Source of the DNA: Flavobacteriaceae bacterium
GTDB lineage: Bacteria > Bacteroidota > Bacteroidia > Flavobacteriales > Flavobacteriaceae
Direction: 5' to 3'
Length of the DNA: 12,527 nt
NCBI GenBank assembly: GCA_002705385.1
Contig: PAFO01000019.1
Span: 6,066 to 18,592 of the forward strand
The notes beneath the pieces were generated by a model, which did no database searches, had not been told where the DNA came from, and saw only the letters and a list, made by a program, of their open reading frames with translations. A program made the position numbers and the translations under genes. Positions 1 through 8,700 of this stretch are shown here, in pieces. Numbering within the stretch: position 1 is the first letter of the stretch; the number at the start of each line of letters is the position of its first letter.

Positions 1-2180
1 ATTTCAATTACATCTGATACTTCATTAAGCCATTTATTTTTAAGTTTTGATATATCACTTTTTATTTTCTTTTGATCAATATTTTCTTGAACTAAATGTT
101 CACGCTTCAATTCATTTGAAATTGATTTTTCATCAATTTCATATTTATTATATAAAGTTTTGATTTCAAATGTAGAAAGTGATTTATTAAATATAAAAAG
201 TTCATCCATTTTACCTTTAAAAATTCTATTATCACCACTTGATCCATCATAACTTTCCCCAACTTTTACAGATCTTCTTTCATTTCTTATTCCTGAACTA
301 CTTACAGGTTTAATTGATTTATAAAGGTTATCAGTTTTTACAATTTGATTAATTTGATTTCCATTTAAAAATAATTTAACTCCACTTGCCTCTCCTGACC
401 CATCATAAGTAAAGGCAAGATGATCCCATTTATTAACTTTTAAAGAGTCGGGAGATTTTACATGAATTGCATTTCCAGGTAAAGAACTTATCAATCTGAA
501 ATTGATATAATTTTTATCATCCAAGAACATATCCCAACCTCTCCAATAATTATTTTTACCTCCTGTTGTTCCAAAAATAGTTTGGCTAAAATCTTTTTTT
601 CTCTTTCTAGTATTTAACCACAAAGCACCAGAAAACGAATCAGTCCACTCAAAGTTAGGGACTGACTCTAAGTACAAAACATCATTTTCATTTCCAAAAG
701 AAAATGATGTTCCAACCACTCCATCTGAAATTTTTGGCATTTCGTTGGATGTGATATCTGACTTGTTATCAATTATGTAAGAGGTCTTGTTGCCAAAATT
801 TCCTTGAACGATATAACTAATATCAGGGCTTTTCTTTTTTAATGATTTGAAATTTTCAAAAGAAACATTTTGAATAACTGACCTTTCGATAGATTTTAAA
901 TTATTTTTGTTGTTTAACTGATCAACATAACTATAGACCTGAAACAATTCGTTTTGCTTTAATTTCAATTGCTTTTTCTTTAAGGCAATTTGCTCTTGTA
1001 TTTCATCTAGAGTTTTTTCTTTTTTGGGCTCTGGTAGCAGCAGTAGAGGTCCAAAATCACCATCATCTCCAGTCATCCCAAGTTCTTTTGTCTGATTAAA
1101 AAAAGCTGCAAGTTCATAATAATCTCTTTGTGAAATGGGATCAAACTTATGATCATGACATTTCGCACACATTACCGTCAGGCCTAGAAAAGCAGTTCCG
1201 AAGGTTTCTGCCCTATCAAAGACATAGTTTAATCTCCACTCCTCGTCTATAACCCCACCTTCAGCTGTCATTGGGGTGTTTCTATTAAAAGCAGTTGGTA
1301 TTACATCTTGTCTCGATGGATTAGGAAATAAATCACCCGCAAGTTGTTTGGTTACGAATTCATCATAAGGCATATTATTTTTAAAAGCATTAATTACCCA
1401 ATCTCGCCAAGGCCACATAGTTCTTAGCCCATCGGCATGGAGACCATGAGAATCTGCATATCTTGACAAGTCTAACCAATCCATTGTCAATCTTTCAGCA
1501 TTTTCATTTGAAGTGAGTAGCTTATCAACAATATTTTCATAAGCCATGGGGCTTGTATCGGCTTTAAAATTTTCCACATCCTCTAGGGAAGGAGGTAAGC
1601 CAGTTAAATCAAAGTAAACCCTTCTTATTAATCTCTCTTTACTTGCTGGCTCAGAAAAAGTTAATCCATTTTCATTAAGTTTATCATTAATAAAAATATC
1701 AATTGGATTTACTGCTTTTTCACTCTCAGATGAAATTATTTTATCTTCTTCTGGAGGAATAAAAGCCCAGTGATCTTTCCATTGAGCACCCTGATCAATC
1801 CATTTTAAAATTATAGCCTTTTCTTTATCAGTAAGTGAAAGTTTAGATTCAGGGGTAGGCATTATCTCCTCTGGATCTGTTGAGAGAATTCTATGGGCTA
1901 CTTCACTTTTAAATAGACTCCCAGAAACTAAGGCTCTTGATCCACTTAAAAGCTTTGAAAAAGCGATTTTTTCATCGTCTAACCGAAGTCCAGCTTTTCT
2001 AGAGCTTTCATCTGGGCCATGACATTGATAGCATCTATCAGACAAAATAGGCTGTACATCGTAATTAAAATCCACTAACCTATCGATTTCATCAATTTCA
2101 ACCGTTACCTGCTTAGGAATATCAATTGAACACGAACAAAAAATAGTTAAAAGAAATAAAATGTAAACCGATGCTTTCAA
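1..2180 (-). CDS. PSCyt1-DUF1549-LamG lipoprotein (PSD1 family), 3' end cut off by window
   Basis: Reading the minus strand from 2180 gives 726 codons without a stop, so the gene runs past base 1. The start is TTG (2178-2180), six bases after the previous stop. It is chosen because a lipoprotein signal follows at once (hydrophobic residues 5-15, FCSC with the likely lipid Cys17) and no upstream ATG exists in frame. Residues 40-135 match planctomycete-type cytochrome c (PSCyt1): CYQCHGPDE at 50-58 (heme motif, 2019-2033) and a likely axial Met107 in IMPTP, then LKWIDQGAQW. Residues 152-365 match DUF1549: RRVYFDLTGLPP at 186-197, WLDLSRYAD, MPYDEFVTKQLAGDL, and a second CXXCH, CAKCHDHKFDPIS, at 338-350. 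A charged, probably coiled stretch (385-416) leads to a LamG/concanavalin-like domain (about 495-680; WDHLAFTYDG, KLFLNG, GKMDELFIFN). A second charged helix starts near 685. By family architecture a DUF1553 domain should follow beyond the window. The biochemical role of the family is unproven; c-type heme binding and glycan binding are inferred. It is the last visible gene of the operon. Confidence 0.95.
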   Translation of the reverse strand, partial: MKASVYILFLLTIFCSCSIDIPKQVTVEIDEIDRLVDFNYDVQPILSDRCYQCHGPDESSRKAGLRLDDEKIAFSKLLSGSRALVSGSLFKSEVAHRILSTDPEEIMPTPESKLSLTDKEKAIILKWIDQGAQWKDHWAFIPPEEDKIISSESEKAVNPIDIFINDKLNENGLTFSEPASKERLIRRVYFDLTGLPPSLEDVENFKADTSPMAYENIVDKLLTSNENAERLTMDWLDLSRYADSHGLHADGLRTMWPWRDWVINAFKNNMPYDEFVTKQLAGDLFPNPSRQDVIPTAFNRNTPMTAEGGVIDEEWRLNYVFDRAETFGTAFLGLTVMCAKCHDHKFDPISQRDYYELAAFFNQTKELGMTGDDGDFGPLLLLPEPKKEKTLDEIQEQIALKKKQLKLKQNELFQVYSYVDQLNNKNNLKSIERSVIQNVSFENFKSLKKKSPDISYIVQGNFGNKTSYIIDNKSDITSNEMPKISDGVVGTSFSFGNENDVLYLESVPNFEWTDSFSGALWLNTRKRKKDFSQTIFGTTGGKNNYWRGWDMFLDDKNYINFRLISSLPGNAIHVKSPDSLKVNKWDHLAFTYDGSGEASGVKLFLNGNQINQIVKTDNLYKSIKPVSSSGIRNERRSVKVGESYDGSSGDNRIFKGKMDELFIFNKSLSTFEIKTLYNKYEIDEKSISNELKREHLVQENIDQKKIKSDISKLKNKWLNEVSDVIE
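141..698 (-). other. LamG / concanavalin-like domain within gene D
   Basis: Residues about 495-680. Typical LamG pieces are visible in order: FSFGNENDVLYL, FSGALWLNT, KWDHLAFTYDG, VKLFLNG, and GKMDELFIFNKSLS. In this family the domain is often found between DUF1549 and DUF1553. It is usually interpreted as a carbohydrate- or protein-binding beta-sandwich; no ligand can be inferred here. Confidence 0.85.
1155..1169 (-). other. second CXXCH motif (CAKCH) in the DUF1549 region of gene D
   Basis: Codons for Cys338, Ala339, Lys340, Cys341 and His342. The surrounding CAKCHDHKFDPIS is a hallmark of DUF1549 proteins. It has the form of a c-type heme attachment site, like CYQCH at 2019-2033, but whether this second site carries heme in the family is not established. 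Confidence 0.85.
2019..2033 (-). other. c-type heme attachment motif (CYQCH) in gene D
   Basis: Codons for Cys50, Tyr51, Gln52, Cys53 and His54 in the PSCyt1 domain, followed by GPDE. A Met in IMPTP (codon 1860-1862, residue 107) sits where the distal axial ligand is expected in this small cytochrome domain. Confidence 0.88.
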
Positions 2181-2186
2181 AATATC

Positions 2187-5100
2187 TTAATTTAAATTAA
2201 AAATATAATCATCATTAGTATAAATATAGATTTTTTCACTCTCAAATTCAAAAATTTTTCTTGCGTTAATACCGACGGGTAATTTTAAAAGTTTGGATTT
2301 TTTAAAACTATTTGAAATATTATCATATTCAGATAATTTTCCACCAGGATTTGAGTTTGGACTTCCCAGCTCATTTACAAAATATCTTGTATTTCCAACA
2401 TAAATAACTTCTAAAGAATCTTTATTGCTTACGAAAAAATCTTCTATGCTACTATATTGAGCCTCATCAGGAAGAGGGATTGATTTAAAACTATCTTTGT
2501 TATTTATAAATAATCTTGATTTTAAATCATATAAATATTTTATTTCCAATAAATCTTCTTCTTTTTTACCTGTAAGGTCATACAAGTTATCAACTTCAGA
2601 AAACGAGGTATATGAATTAAACTTTTTCTTCAGATAGGGGAGTTGTTTATTTAAATTATCTCTAGAAGTAAATGGTACATAGTTTCCATTATAATCATAA
2701 AATATAATTGGATCTAATTGAGAGTTGTTGTCAAAATCATCTAGATACATTTTTACTGGTCTTTGCTGGTCTGCCTTCCACTTGAAGTTAAGTCCGGCGT
2801 TTCCCGCTAAAAAATCAATTTTACCATCTTTATTAAAATCAAAGGGAAAGATTACATTCCATAAACCATTAGTTTTTTCCAAACCATAATCTGAAGTCAC
2901 TTCACTAAAAGTTAGATCACCTTTGTTAAGTAAAAGACGAATTGGCATCCAATCTCCAACTAGAATTAAATCTTCTAAACCATCACTATTAAAATCTACC
3001 CATTTCGAGTCTGTTATCATTCCGTATCGTTTTTTATCAATCACTTTAAAAGATCTATCATCTTTATTGTTAAGTAAAATAAAACTATAAGGGCTTAAAC
3101 CATAGGATCCAGGAATAGAACGACTACCAATAAATAAATCATCATAGCCATCTTTATTTATATCCGATACCGAAACACTAGAGCCATTAGTTTTTGGAAG
3201 ACCAATTTTAATTCTTTTGAAATTACCTTTTCCATTATTTATATAAATTCTATCTGTTAAATATTTATCAAGTTCCATATTATCACTACCACCACTAACT
3301 ATGTACAAGTCTTTATCGCCATCTCCATCAAAATCAAAAAGGGCAGCATCAACATCTTCGAAGTCTTTATCTTTGTCAAAATCTGGGTTTTGTTTTAAAA
3401 AAAACTCACCTGCTTTTGATCCCAAATAAATTCTAGATCTTTGATATTTAGCACCGCCTAGAAAAAAATCTAATATTCCATCTTTATTAAAATCATATTT
3501 AATAACAGCAGGTCCCTCATATGATAATCTTTCAGGAATTAAACGCTCTCGTTCGTAATCGTAAAATATATTTTCTTGATGTTTAATGGGTAAAATTTTA
3601 ACTGATGCCTTGACATTTACTTTATTTCTTAAATCTTTGCTCGATACTTTTAAATTATTTTCAGATCTTTTAATTATTCTATTCTTATTTATTGAAAGAT
3701 CAGATATTTTCTGTTCAAATCCGTCTGGCCATCTTATAACAATAGAGTCAATATTTTTTTCGTTTCCTAAACCGAAGTAAATTCGATTAGTAGATGAGGA
3801 TTGGAAACCTTTTGTGGTAATATTCTCTTTAACTAGGATGTTATTTTTGGTATAAATATTGATTTTACTTCCACGAGTTATAGTATATTTTTTACTTCCT
3901 TTCAGAGAAAAGGAAACAAAGTTTTTCAAATTATTGGTAGTATTTTCTAGTATTTCAGAAGGAGAATTAAGATTGTTTAAAATGATATCTAAGTCGCCAT
4001 CATTATCTAAATCACTATAGGCTGCTCCATTACTGTAATTTGGTTTTCCCACAACATTTCTTTCAAAGTTAAGATTGCCCTTATTAGTAAATAAAACATT
4101 AGAAGTTTTATTTGTCGGGATTTTTGATATTAATTCTTTTTTGATTTTGTCTTGTTTAGAGTTATTGTATTTAGTAAAATCGACATTACTTAAATAATTG
4201 ATATAATCTAAGTCATTTGGCCTTTTATAAATACCATTTGAAATAAAAATATCATTTTTTCCGTCTACATTAAAATCTTGAAGCAGAACACCCCAACTCC
4301 AATCAGAAGCATATGTATTAGTTTTAAAGGCAATTTCAGAATAAGTCTGGTCCCCTCTATTTAACTGAAAATTATTCCTTGAAAATTGTTTTTGAAATCC
4401 AAATTCACTTTTGATTCTTGATATCTTATCAGGATCTTCCCCACCCGATTTTAATAAAACTTTTGAATCAAAGGGCATCATATCGGTAGTAAAAATATCT
4501 AAGAAACCGTCATTATTAAGATCCGCTACATCCACACCCATCGTAAAATGAGACATTTGAACTAACTTATCTTTAGACGATTCTGAAAATGTTTTGTCTC
4601 CATTATTTATATATATATAGTCATTTTCATGAAAATCATTTCCAACATAAATATCGAGTAAACCATCGTTATTAATATCAGTTGTTGTAACAGCTAATCC
4701 ATAACCTAGTGGGGTATCGTAAATCTTACTAGCCTTTGTGACATCAACAAATTTTTTGTTGCTTTCATTTAGTTTATTTTCAAAGAATCTATCTCCACTT
4801 AAAGAATCTGACTCCATTCTTTTTTCAGAGGTTCCATAACTTCTTACAGTATGAATGGCATGGTTTAAAAGGTACATATCTAAATCACCATCTCTGTCAT
4901 AATCAAAAAATGTAGCTTGAGTAGAAAATCCAGAAAAATCTAAACCAAACTCTTTGGCCTTTTCTGAAAATGTTAAGTCTCCATTATTTATATATAACTT
5001 ATTTTTTTCTACTTGAGGGCTTGCAGGGCTAACTATTGAAACATATATATCTATATAACCATCATTATTTATATCCTCCATAGTAACACCACTAGACCAC

Positions 5101-5444
5101 GAATTATTAGTAGTTATACCTGATTCAACAGATATATTCTTGAATTGTAAATTACCTAAATTTAAATATAGTTGATCAGAAACCTGATTACCAGAAAAAT
5201 AAATATCTTCTAAACCATCATTATTTATATCTCCAATAGCTACACCACCACCATTATAGTAATATAAGTATTCAATTATGTTTAATTCTGTTCTGTAGCT
5301 TAATAAATTTTCAAAGTCAATCCCTGTTTTTGAGAAGTTTAAGTTTTTAAATATTTCGCTATAGGGAACACTTTCTTGTTCACTATTACATCCTATAAAA
5401 ATTATAGAAATAAAACTAAAAATGAGAAATTTATTAATCATCAT
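2187..5444 (-). CDS. FG-GAP/VCBS repeat lipoprotein with ASPIC/UnbV domain (paralog C)
   Basis: This is a 1085-residue secreted lipoprotein: signal peptide residues 1-18, lipobox FIGC, lipid Cys19, then the acidic stretch NSEQES. Seven FG-GAP/VCBS calcium loops (D-x-N/D-x-DG-x-x-D) begin at about 72, 124, 181, 256, 308, 390 and 478. An ASPIC/UnbV domain spans about 508-592, with KGFQSS at 545-550 and RWPDGFEQKI at 571-580. A linker with HQENIFYDYERERL (622-635) and EGP (643-645) opens a second run of loops at 651, 704, 761, 817, 869 and 903. The one at 903 is degenerate (DFDNNSQLD), and a 14th near 1001 has lost its acidic loop. Apart from the lipid Cys the protein contains no cysteine. The likely fold is two seven-bladed propellers around the ASPIC domain, placed at the outer membrane. 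The start overlaps the upstream stop (ATGA, 5441-5444). A second Met immediately follows and is an equally possible start. It is the most divergent of the three paralogs and lacks the GRYDAS-type motif near the C-terminus. Ligand unknown. Confidence 0.96.
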   Translation of the reverse strand: MMINKFLIFSFISIIFIGCNSEQESVPYSEIFKNLNFSKTGIDFENLLSYRTELNIIEYLYYYNGGGVAIGDINNDGLEDIYFSGNQVSDQLYLNLGNLQFKNISVESGITTNNSWSSGVTMEDINNDGYIDIYVSIVSPASPQVEKNKLYINNGDLTFSEKAKEFGLDFSGFSTQATFFDYDRDGDLDMYLLNHAIHTVRSYGTSEKRMESDSLSGDRFFENKLNESNKKFVDVTKASKIYDTPLGYGLAVTTTDINNDGLLDIYVGNDFHENDYIYINNGDKTFSESSKDKLVQMSHFTMGVDVADLNNDGFLDIFTTDMMPFDSKVLLKSGGEDPDKISRIKSEFGFQKQFSRNNFQLNRGDQTYSEIAFKTNTYASDWSWGVLLQDFNVDGKNDIFISNGIYKRPNDLDYINYLSNVDFTKYNNSKQDKIKKELISKIPTNKTSNVLFTNKGNLNFERNVVGKPNYSNGAAYSDLDNDGDLDIILNNLNSPSEILENTTNNLKNFVSFSLKGSKKYTITRGSKINIYTKNNILVKENITTKGFQSSSTNRIYFGLGNEKNIDSIVIRWPDGFEQKISDLSINKNRIIKRSENNLKVSSKDLRNKVNVKASVKILPIKHQENIFYDYERERLIPERLSYEGPAVIKYDFNKDGILDFFLGGAKYQRSRIYLGSKAGEFFLKQNPDFDKDKDFEDVDAALFDFDGDGDKDLYIVSGGSDNMELDKYLTDRIYINNGKGNFKRIKIGLPKTNGSSVSVSDINKDGYDDLFIGSRSIPGSYGLSPYSFILLNNKDDRSFKVIDKKRYGMITDSKWVDFNSDGLEDLILVGDWMPIRLLLNKGDLTFSEVTSDYGLEKTNGLWNVIFPFDFNKDGKIDFLAGNAGLNFKWKADQQRPVKMYLDDFDNNSQLDPIIFYDYNGNYVPFTSRDNLNKQLPYLKKKFNSYTSFSEVDNLYDLTGKKEEDLLEIKYLYDLKSRLFINNKDSFKSIPLPDEAQYSSIEDFFVSNKDSLEVIYVGNTRYFVNELGSPNSNPGGKLSEYDNISNSFKKSKLLKLPVGINARKIFEFESEKIYIYTNDDYIFNLN

Positions 5445-8400
5445 CTAATTATTTGAAAAATTTCCATATCAGAGTTATTTTTAGCAACATAGATCTTATC
5501 ATTCAAAACTTTAAGATCTCTGATTTGTCCTTCTACAAAAAACCCTCTACCATTATTATAAAAATTAAACTTTTCACCATCTATATTTTCCAAATAGACT
5601 CCATAAGAAGCATCGTATCTTCCAAATTCAGGTTTTACGTTGTATAAGTTACCTCCCATAATTATATCCATATCGCCATCATAGTCAAAATCAAAAGTTT
5701 CTATTGCGTATATAGGACTGAATTGAACAGGTTTTGGAATTTTAATTTTACGAAACTTTAAATTTCCTTCGTTTATAAAAATACTGGTTTCTAGATAATT
5801 AACCTCTGACAATATTGATTCTGACAAAGGTTTCACTCCAATAATTTTTTTAATATCAAGATCTTTAAAAGAATTGTAATCAGGGAAAGTTTTTTTCAAT
5901 GTTTTTATTTGATCTATCAAATCATGCCTTAATGAATAAGGGTATTCCTTTCCATTTGGAGCCGTAAAACAAACAATCGCTTCAGCAAACCCATTATTAT
6001 CAAAATCATTATGATATAATCTTATAGGATTATTTTTACTGGCTTCAAATCTAGAATTTAAACCATGGTTTCCAATAATTAAATCATCAAGACCGTCATT
6101 ATTTAAATCTTCAATTTGAATTTCATTCCACCAACCTTTTAATTCTCCAAGATCACTTTTTAACCTTGAAAAATACCCATTATCATTTGTAAATATTTCA
6201 ATGCCCATATACTCTCCTACAATAACTAAATCCTTATCTCCATCATTATCAATATCGGAAAACTCAGAATCTGTGATCATCCCAATTTCATTAAGTTCTG
6301 GAGATAATTTTTGTGTTTGATTTGAAAAATTACCTTTTCCATCATTAACTAACATAAAACCAGATGAGGGTAGTCCATAATTATTTATTTTAAGTCTTTC
6401 CCCAACAAAAATATCTAGATCACCATCTTTATCTATATCTTCAAATGAAGCTGTGCCAGTACTAATTTTATGATCAACATCGGGTAGTTTTTGACCACTT
6501 AGATTAAACTTACCTTTTCCATTATTTATATAAATCCTATCATATAATTTTTCAGAAAACTTAGAAAGCTCAACACTTCCACTACCTATATAAAGGTCTA
6601 AATCATTATCATTATCAACATCTAAAAGAAGAATTACTGAATTTTCAAAATCTAATTTTTCACTTAGAATTTTATTTCCACTCTTAATTAAATTGTTTTT
6701 ATCAACTTGAAATGATTTAATGTAATTTCCCAAAGATCCAGATAAAAATAAACTGTTATATCCAGAATTATCAATTTCACCAAAAGCAAGATTTGGTCCT
6801 TCTGAACTACACATATGAAATAAAAGTCTGTCTTTATTAAAGTCTACATAATTATTTTCTTCATGATTTACAATAGAATCTAAGATCACTTTTCTAAAAA
6901 TATTTTCTTTTTCAGAAATTTTATTTTTTAAATCAGCTACAGCATCTTTTTCATATAATGTAATAGTTTGATTAGGCTCTAGATTAAATAAATTTTTAGT
7001 TTTCCCCGAAGGCCATACTATTTTAGCATCTATTTTGGTGTTTTTTCCAATTCCAAAATTAGGTCTTAAATCTACCGAGGATTGAAAACCTCTAGCGGAT
7101 TGAATTTGTTGCATTTGTTTTACCCCATTAGTTTTTATATAGACTTTCGCTCCAACAGAAAAAATATTTCTGTTCTCACCAATGAGTTTAAATTTTATGT
7201 AGTTAGCTTTTTTATTTGTCTGATTTTCGTAAATAAAAGCGGACATATTCACATTATTGACAACCAAATCTAAATCCCCGTCATTATCTAAATCTCCATA
7301 AGCTGATCCGTTTGAAAAGCTTGGATTTTCTAAACCAGAATTATTAAAATTCTCAAATTTTAAACCATCTAAATTTTTATATGAGTGATTTGAAATAGGG
7401 TTTGAAGGTATAATCTCAACTAATTTTTTGTAATCCACTTTATTTTTTGAAACAATGGAATTAATTACTTCTTTATTTGAGATATATTGAAGATAATCCT
7501 GGTCTGTTAAATCTTTGTAAATCCCATTTGCTATAAATAAATCTTTAAGGCCATCATTATCAAAATCAAAGAATAATGCCCCCCAGCTCCAGTCAGATGC
7601 TTCTACACCAGAAAACCTTCCTACCTCACTAAATTTATTATTCTCAATATTTAGATGTAAAACGTTTCTGGTAAATTGATGGTGGTAGCCATTTTTTACA
7701 TTGTATTTATATTTATCCCATCCTTCGAAAGTGGTTACAGATTTTAATCTTTTATAGTCTGATGGAAGCATTTCTGTGACAAAAATATCATTTGTTCCAT
7801 TATTATCTATATCAGCTATATCAGCTCCCATCGAAGCCCCACTAATAGAATTCATCCGATTTATTAGATCCTCTTTGAATGTTCCATTTTTTTGATTTAA
7901 ATACAAATAATCTCTTTCAAAGAAATCGTTACTAATAAAAATATCATCCCAATTATCTCCATCAATATCGCCAATAGTAATCCCTAAACCAAAACCAATA
8001 ACACTTCCATAAATACCGGCAGATTCACTTACATCATTAAAGTATCCATTATCATTTCTCATAAGCTTATCACCTCCTAAAACATCTCTTTTAGGCCGTT
8101 CATTTCTTCTAAGATCAAAGCTCCCAATTGCTTGGAAAGAATTGTTAAGTATATAGACATCTAAATCACCATCTTTATCGTAATCAAAAAAGTTTGCATG
8201 TGTTGAAAAACCTTTATCATTAAGATTATATTCTAAAGCTGACTCTTTGAAGGTAAGATCACCGTTATTAATAAACAATTCATTTTGTTTATTATCCCCT
8301 TGTACATCACCAGAATTACAAACGTATATATCTAAATAACCGTCTCCATTTATGTCAACCATTGTTACACCTGTAGACCAGGCTTTTTCCCCGCCTACTC

Positions 8401-8695
8401 TTGCAAATTCTGTAATATCTTTAAATTTAAAATCTCCTAAATTTAAAAACAGTTTATTTTCACCTTGGTTAGATGTTAGATAAATATCTAATAGATCATC
8501 ATTATTTATGTCACCTAAAGCAACCCCACCACCGTTGTAAAAGTTTCTGTATTTATAAACATTAAAATCATCATTAAATTTTAGATTATTAGAGAAATTA
8601 ACTCCTATCAAATTATTATCCTTTAATTCAAATGTTTTTGAATCACACGATATTATTAAAATTCCCAAGACAAATACTAGAAATTGATTTTTCAT
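5441..8695 (-). CDS. FG-GAP/VCBS repeat lipoprotein with ASPIC/UnbV domain (paralog B)
   Basis: This is a 1084-residue lipoprotein with signal residues 1-16, lipobox IISC and lipid Cys17 followed by Asp. The N-terminal half has seven FG-GAP loops starting at about 62, 114, 171, 243, 295, 377 and 468. The ASPIC/UnbV domain covers about 498-583 (ARGFQSS at 534-540, VWPSGKTKNL at 560-569). The joint motif HEENNYVDFNKDRL (611-624) with SSEGP (630-634) precedes seven more repeat positions at about 640, 692, 753, 814, 863, 897 and 1002. The one at 640 (GEIDNSGYNS) has lost key acids, while the 14th (FDFDYDGDMD) is intact, unlike in both paralogs. Late features shared with the family are NDFDNNG (896-902), a helix-like segment of QIKTLKKTFPDYNSF (929-943), and KPEFGRYDAS (1021-1030). 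It starts five bases after the small lipoprotein gene's stop and overlaps the next gene by four. Such repeats usually form calcium-stabilised beta-propellers outside the cell. The specific partner is not evident. Confidence 0.96.
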   Translation of the reverse strand: MKNQFLVFVLGILIISCDSKTFELKDNNLIGVNFSNNLKFNDDFNVYKYRNFYNGGGVALGDINNDDLLDIYLTSNQGENKLFLNLGDFKFKDITEFARVGGEKAWSTGVTMVDINGDGYLDIYVCNSGDVQGDNKQNELFINNGDLTFKESALEYNLNDKGFSTHANFFDYDKDGDLDVYILNNSFQAIGSFDLRRNERPKRDVLGGDKLMRNDNGYFNDVSESAGIYGSVIGFGLGITIGDIDGDNWDDIFISNDFFERDYLYLNQKNGTFKEDLINRMNSISGASMGADIADIDNNGTNDIFVTEMLPSDYKRLKSVTTFEGWDKYKYNVKNGYHHQFTRNVLHLNIENNKFSEVGRFSGVEASDWSWGALFFDFDNDGLKDLFIANGIYKDLTDQDYLQYISNKEVINSIVSKNKVDYKKLVEIIPSNPISNHSYKNLDGLKFENFNNSGLENPSFSNGSAYGDLDNDGDLDLVVNNVNMSAFIYENQTNKKANYIKFKLIGENRNIFSVGAKVYIKTNGVKQMQQIQSARGFQSSVDLRPNFGIGKNTKIDAKIVWPSGKTKNLFNLEPNQTITLYEKDAVADLKNKISEKENIFRKVILDSIVNHEENNYVDFNKDRLLFHMCSSEGPNLAFGEIDNSGYNSLFLSGSLGNYIKSFQVDKNNLIKSGNKILSEKLDFENSVILLLDVDNDNDLDLYIGSGSVELSKFSEKLYDRIYINNGKGKFNLSGQKLPDVDHKISTGTASFEDIDKDGDLDIFVGERLKINNYGLPSSGFMLVNDGKGNFSNQTQKLSPELNEIGMITDSEFSDIDNDGDKDLVIVGEYMGIEIFTNDNGYFSRLKSDLGELKGWWNEIQIEDLNNDGLDDLIIGNHGLNSRFEASKNNPIRLYHNDFDNNGFAEAIVCFTAPNGKEYPYSLRHDLIDQIKTLKKTFPDYNSFKDLDIKKIIGVKPLSESILSEVNYLETSIFINEGNLKFRKIKIPKPVQFSPIYAIETFDFDYDGDMDIIMGGNLYNVKPEFGRYDASYGVYLENIDGEKFNFYNNGRGFFVEGQIRDLKVLNDKIYVAKNNSDMEIFQIIR

Positions 8696-8700
8696 AAAAT

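Noticed and set aside
2178-2189. The stop of paralog C (TAA) and the TTG start of gene D are in the same frame, separated by two codons, so readthrough would fuse C to D.
   Set aside because: A signal peptide and lipobox follow the TTG directly, which makes a separate lipoprotein far more likely; a shared frame occurs by chance one time in three.
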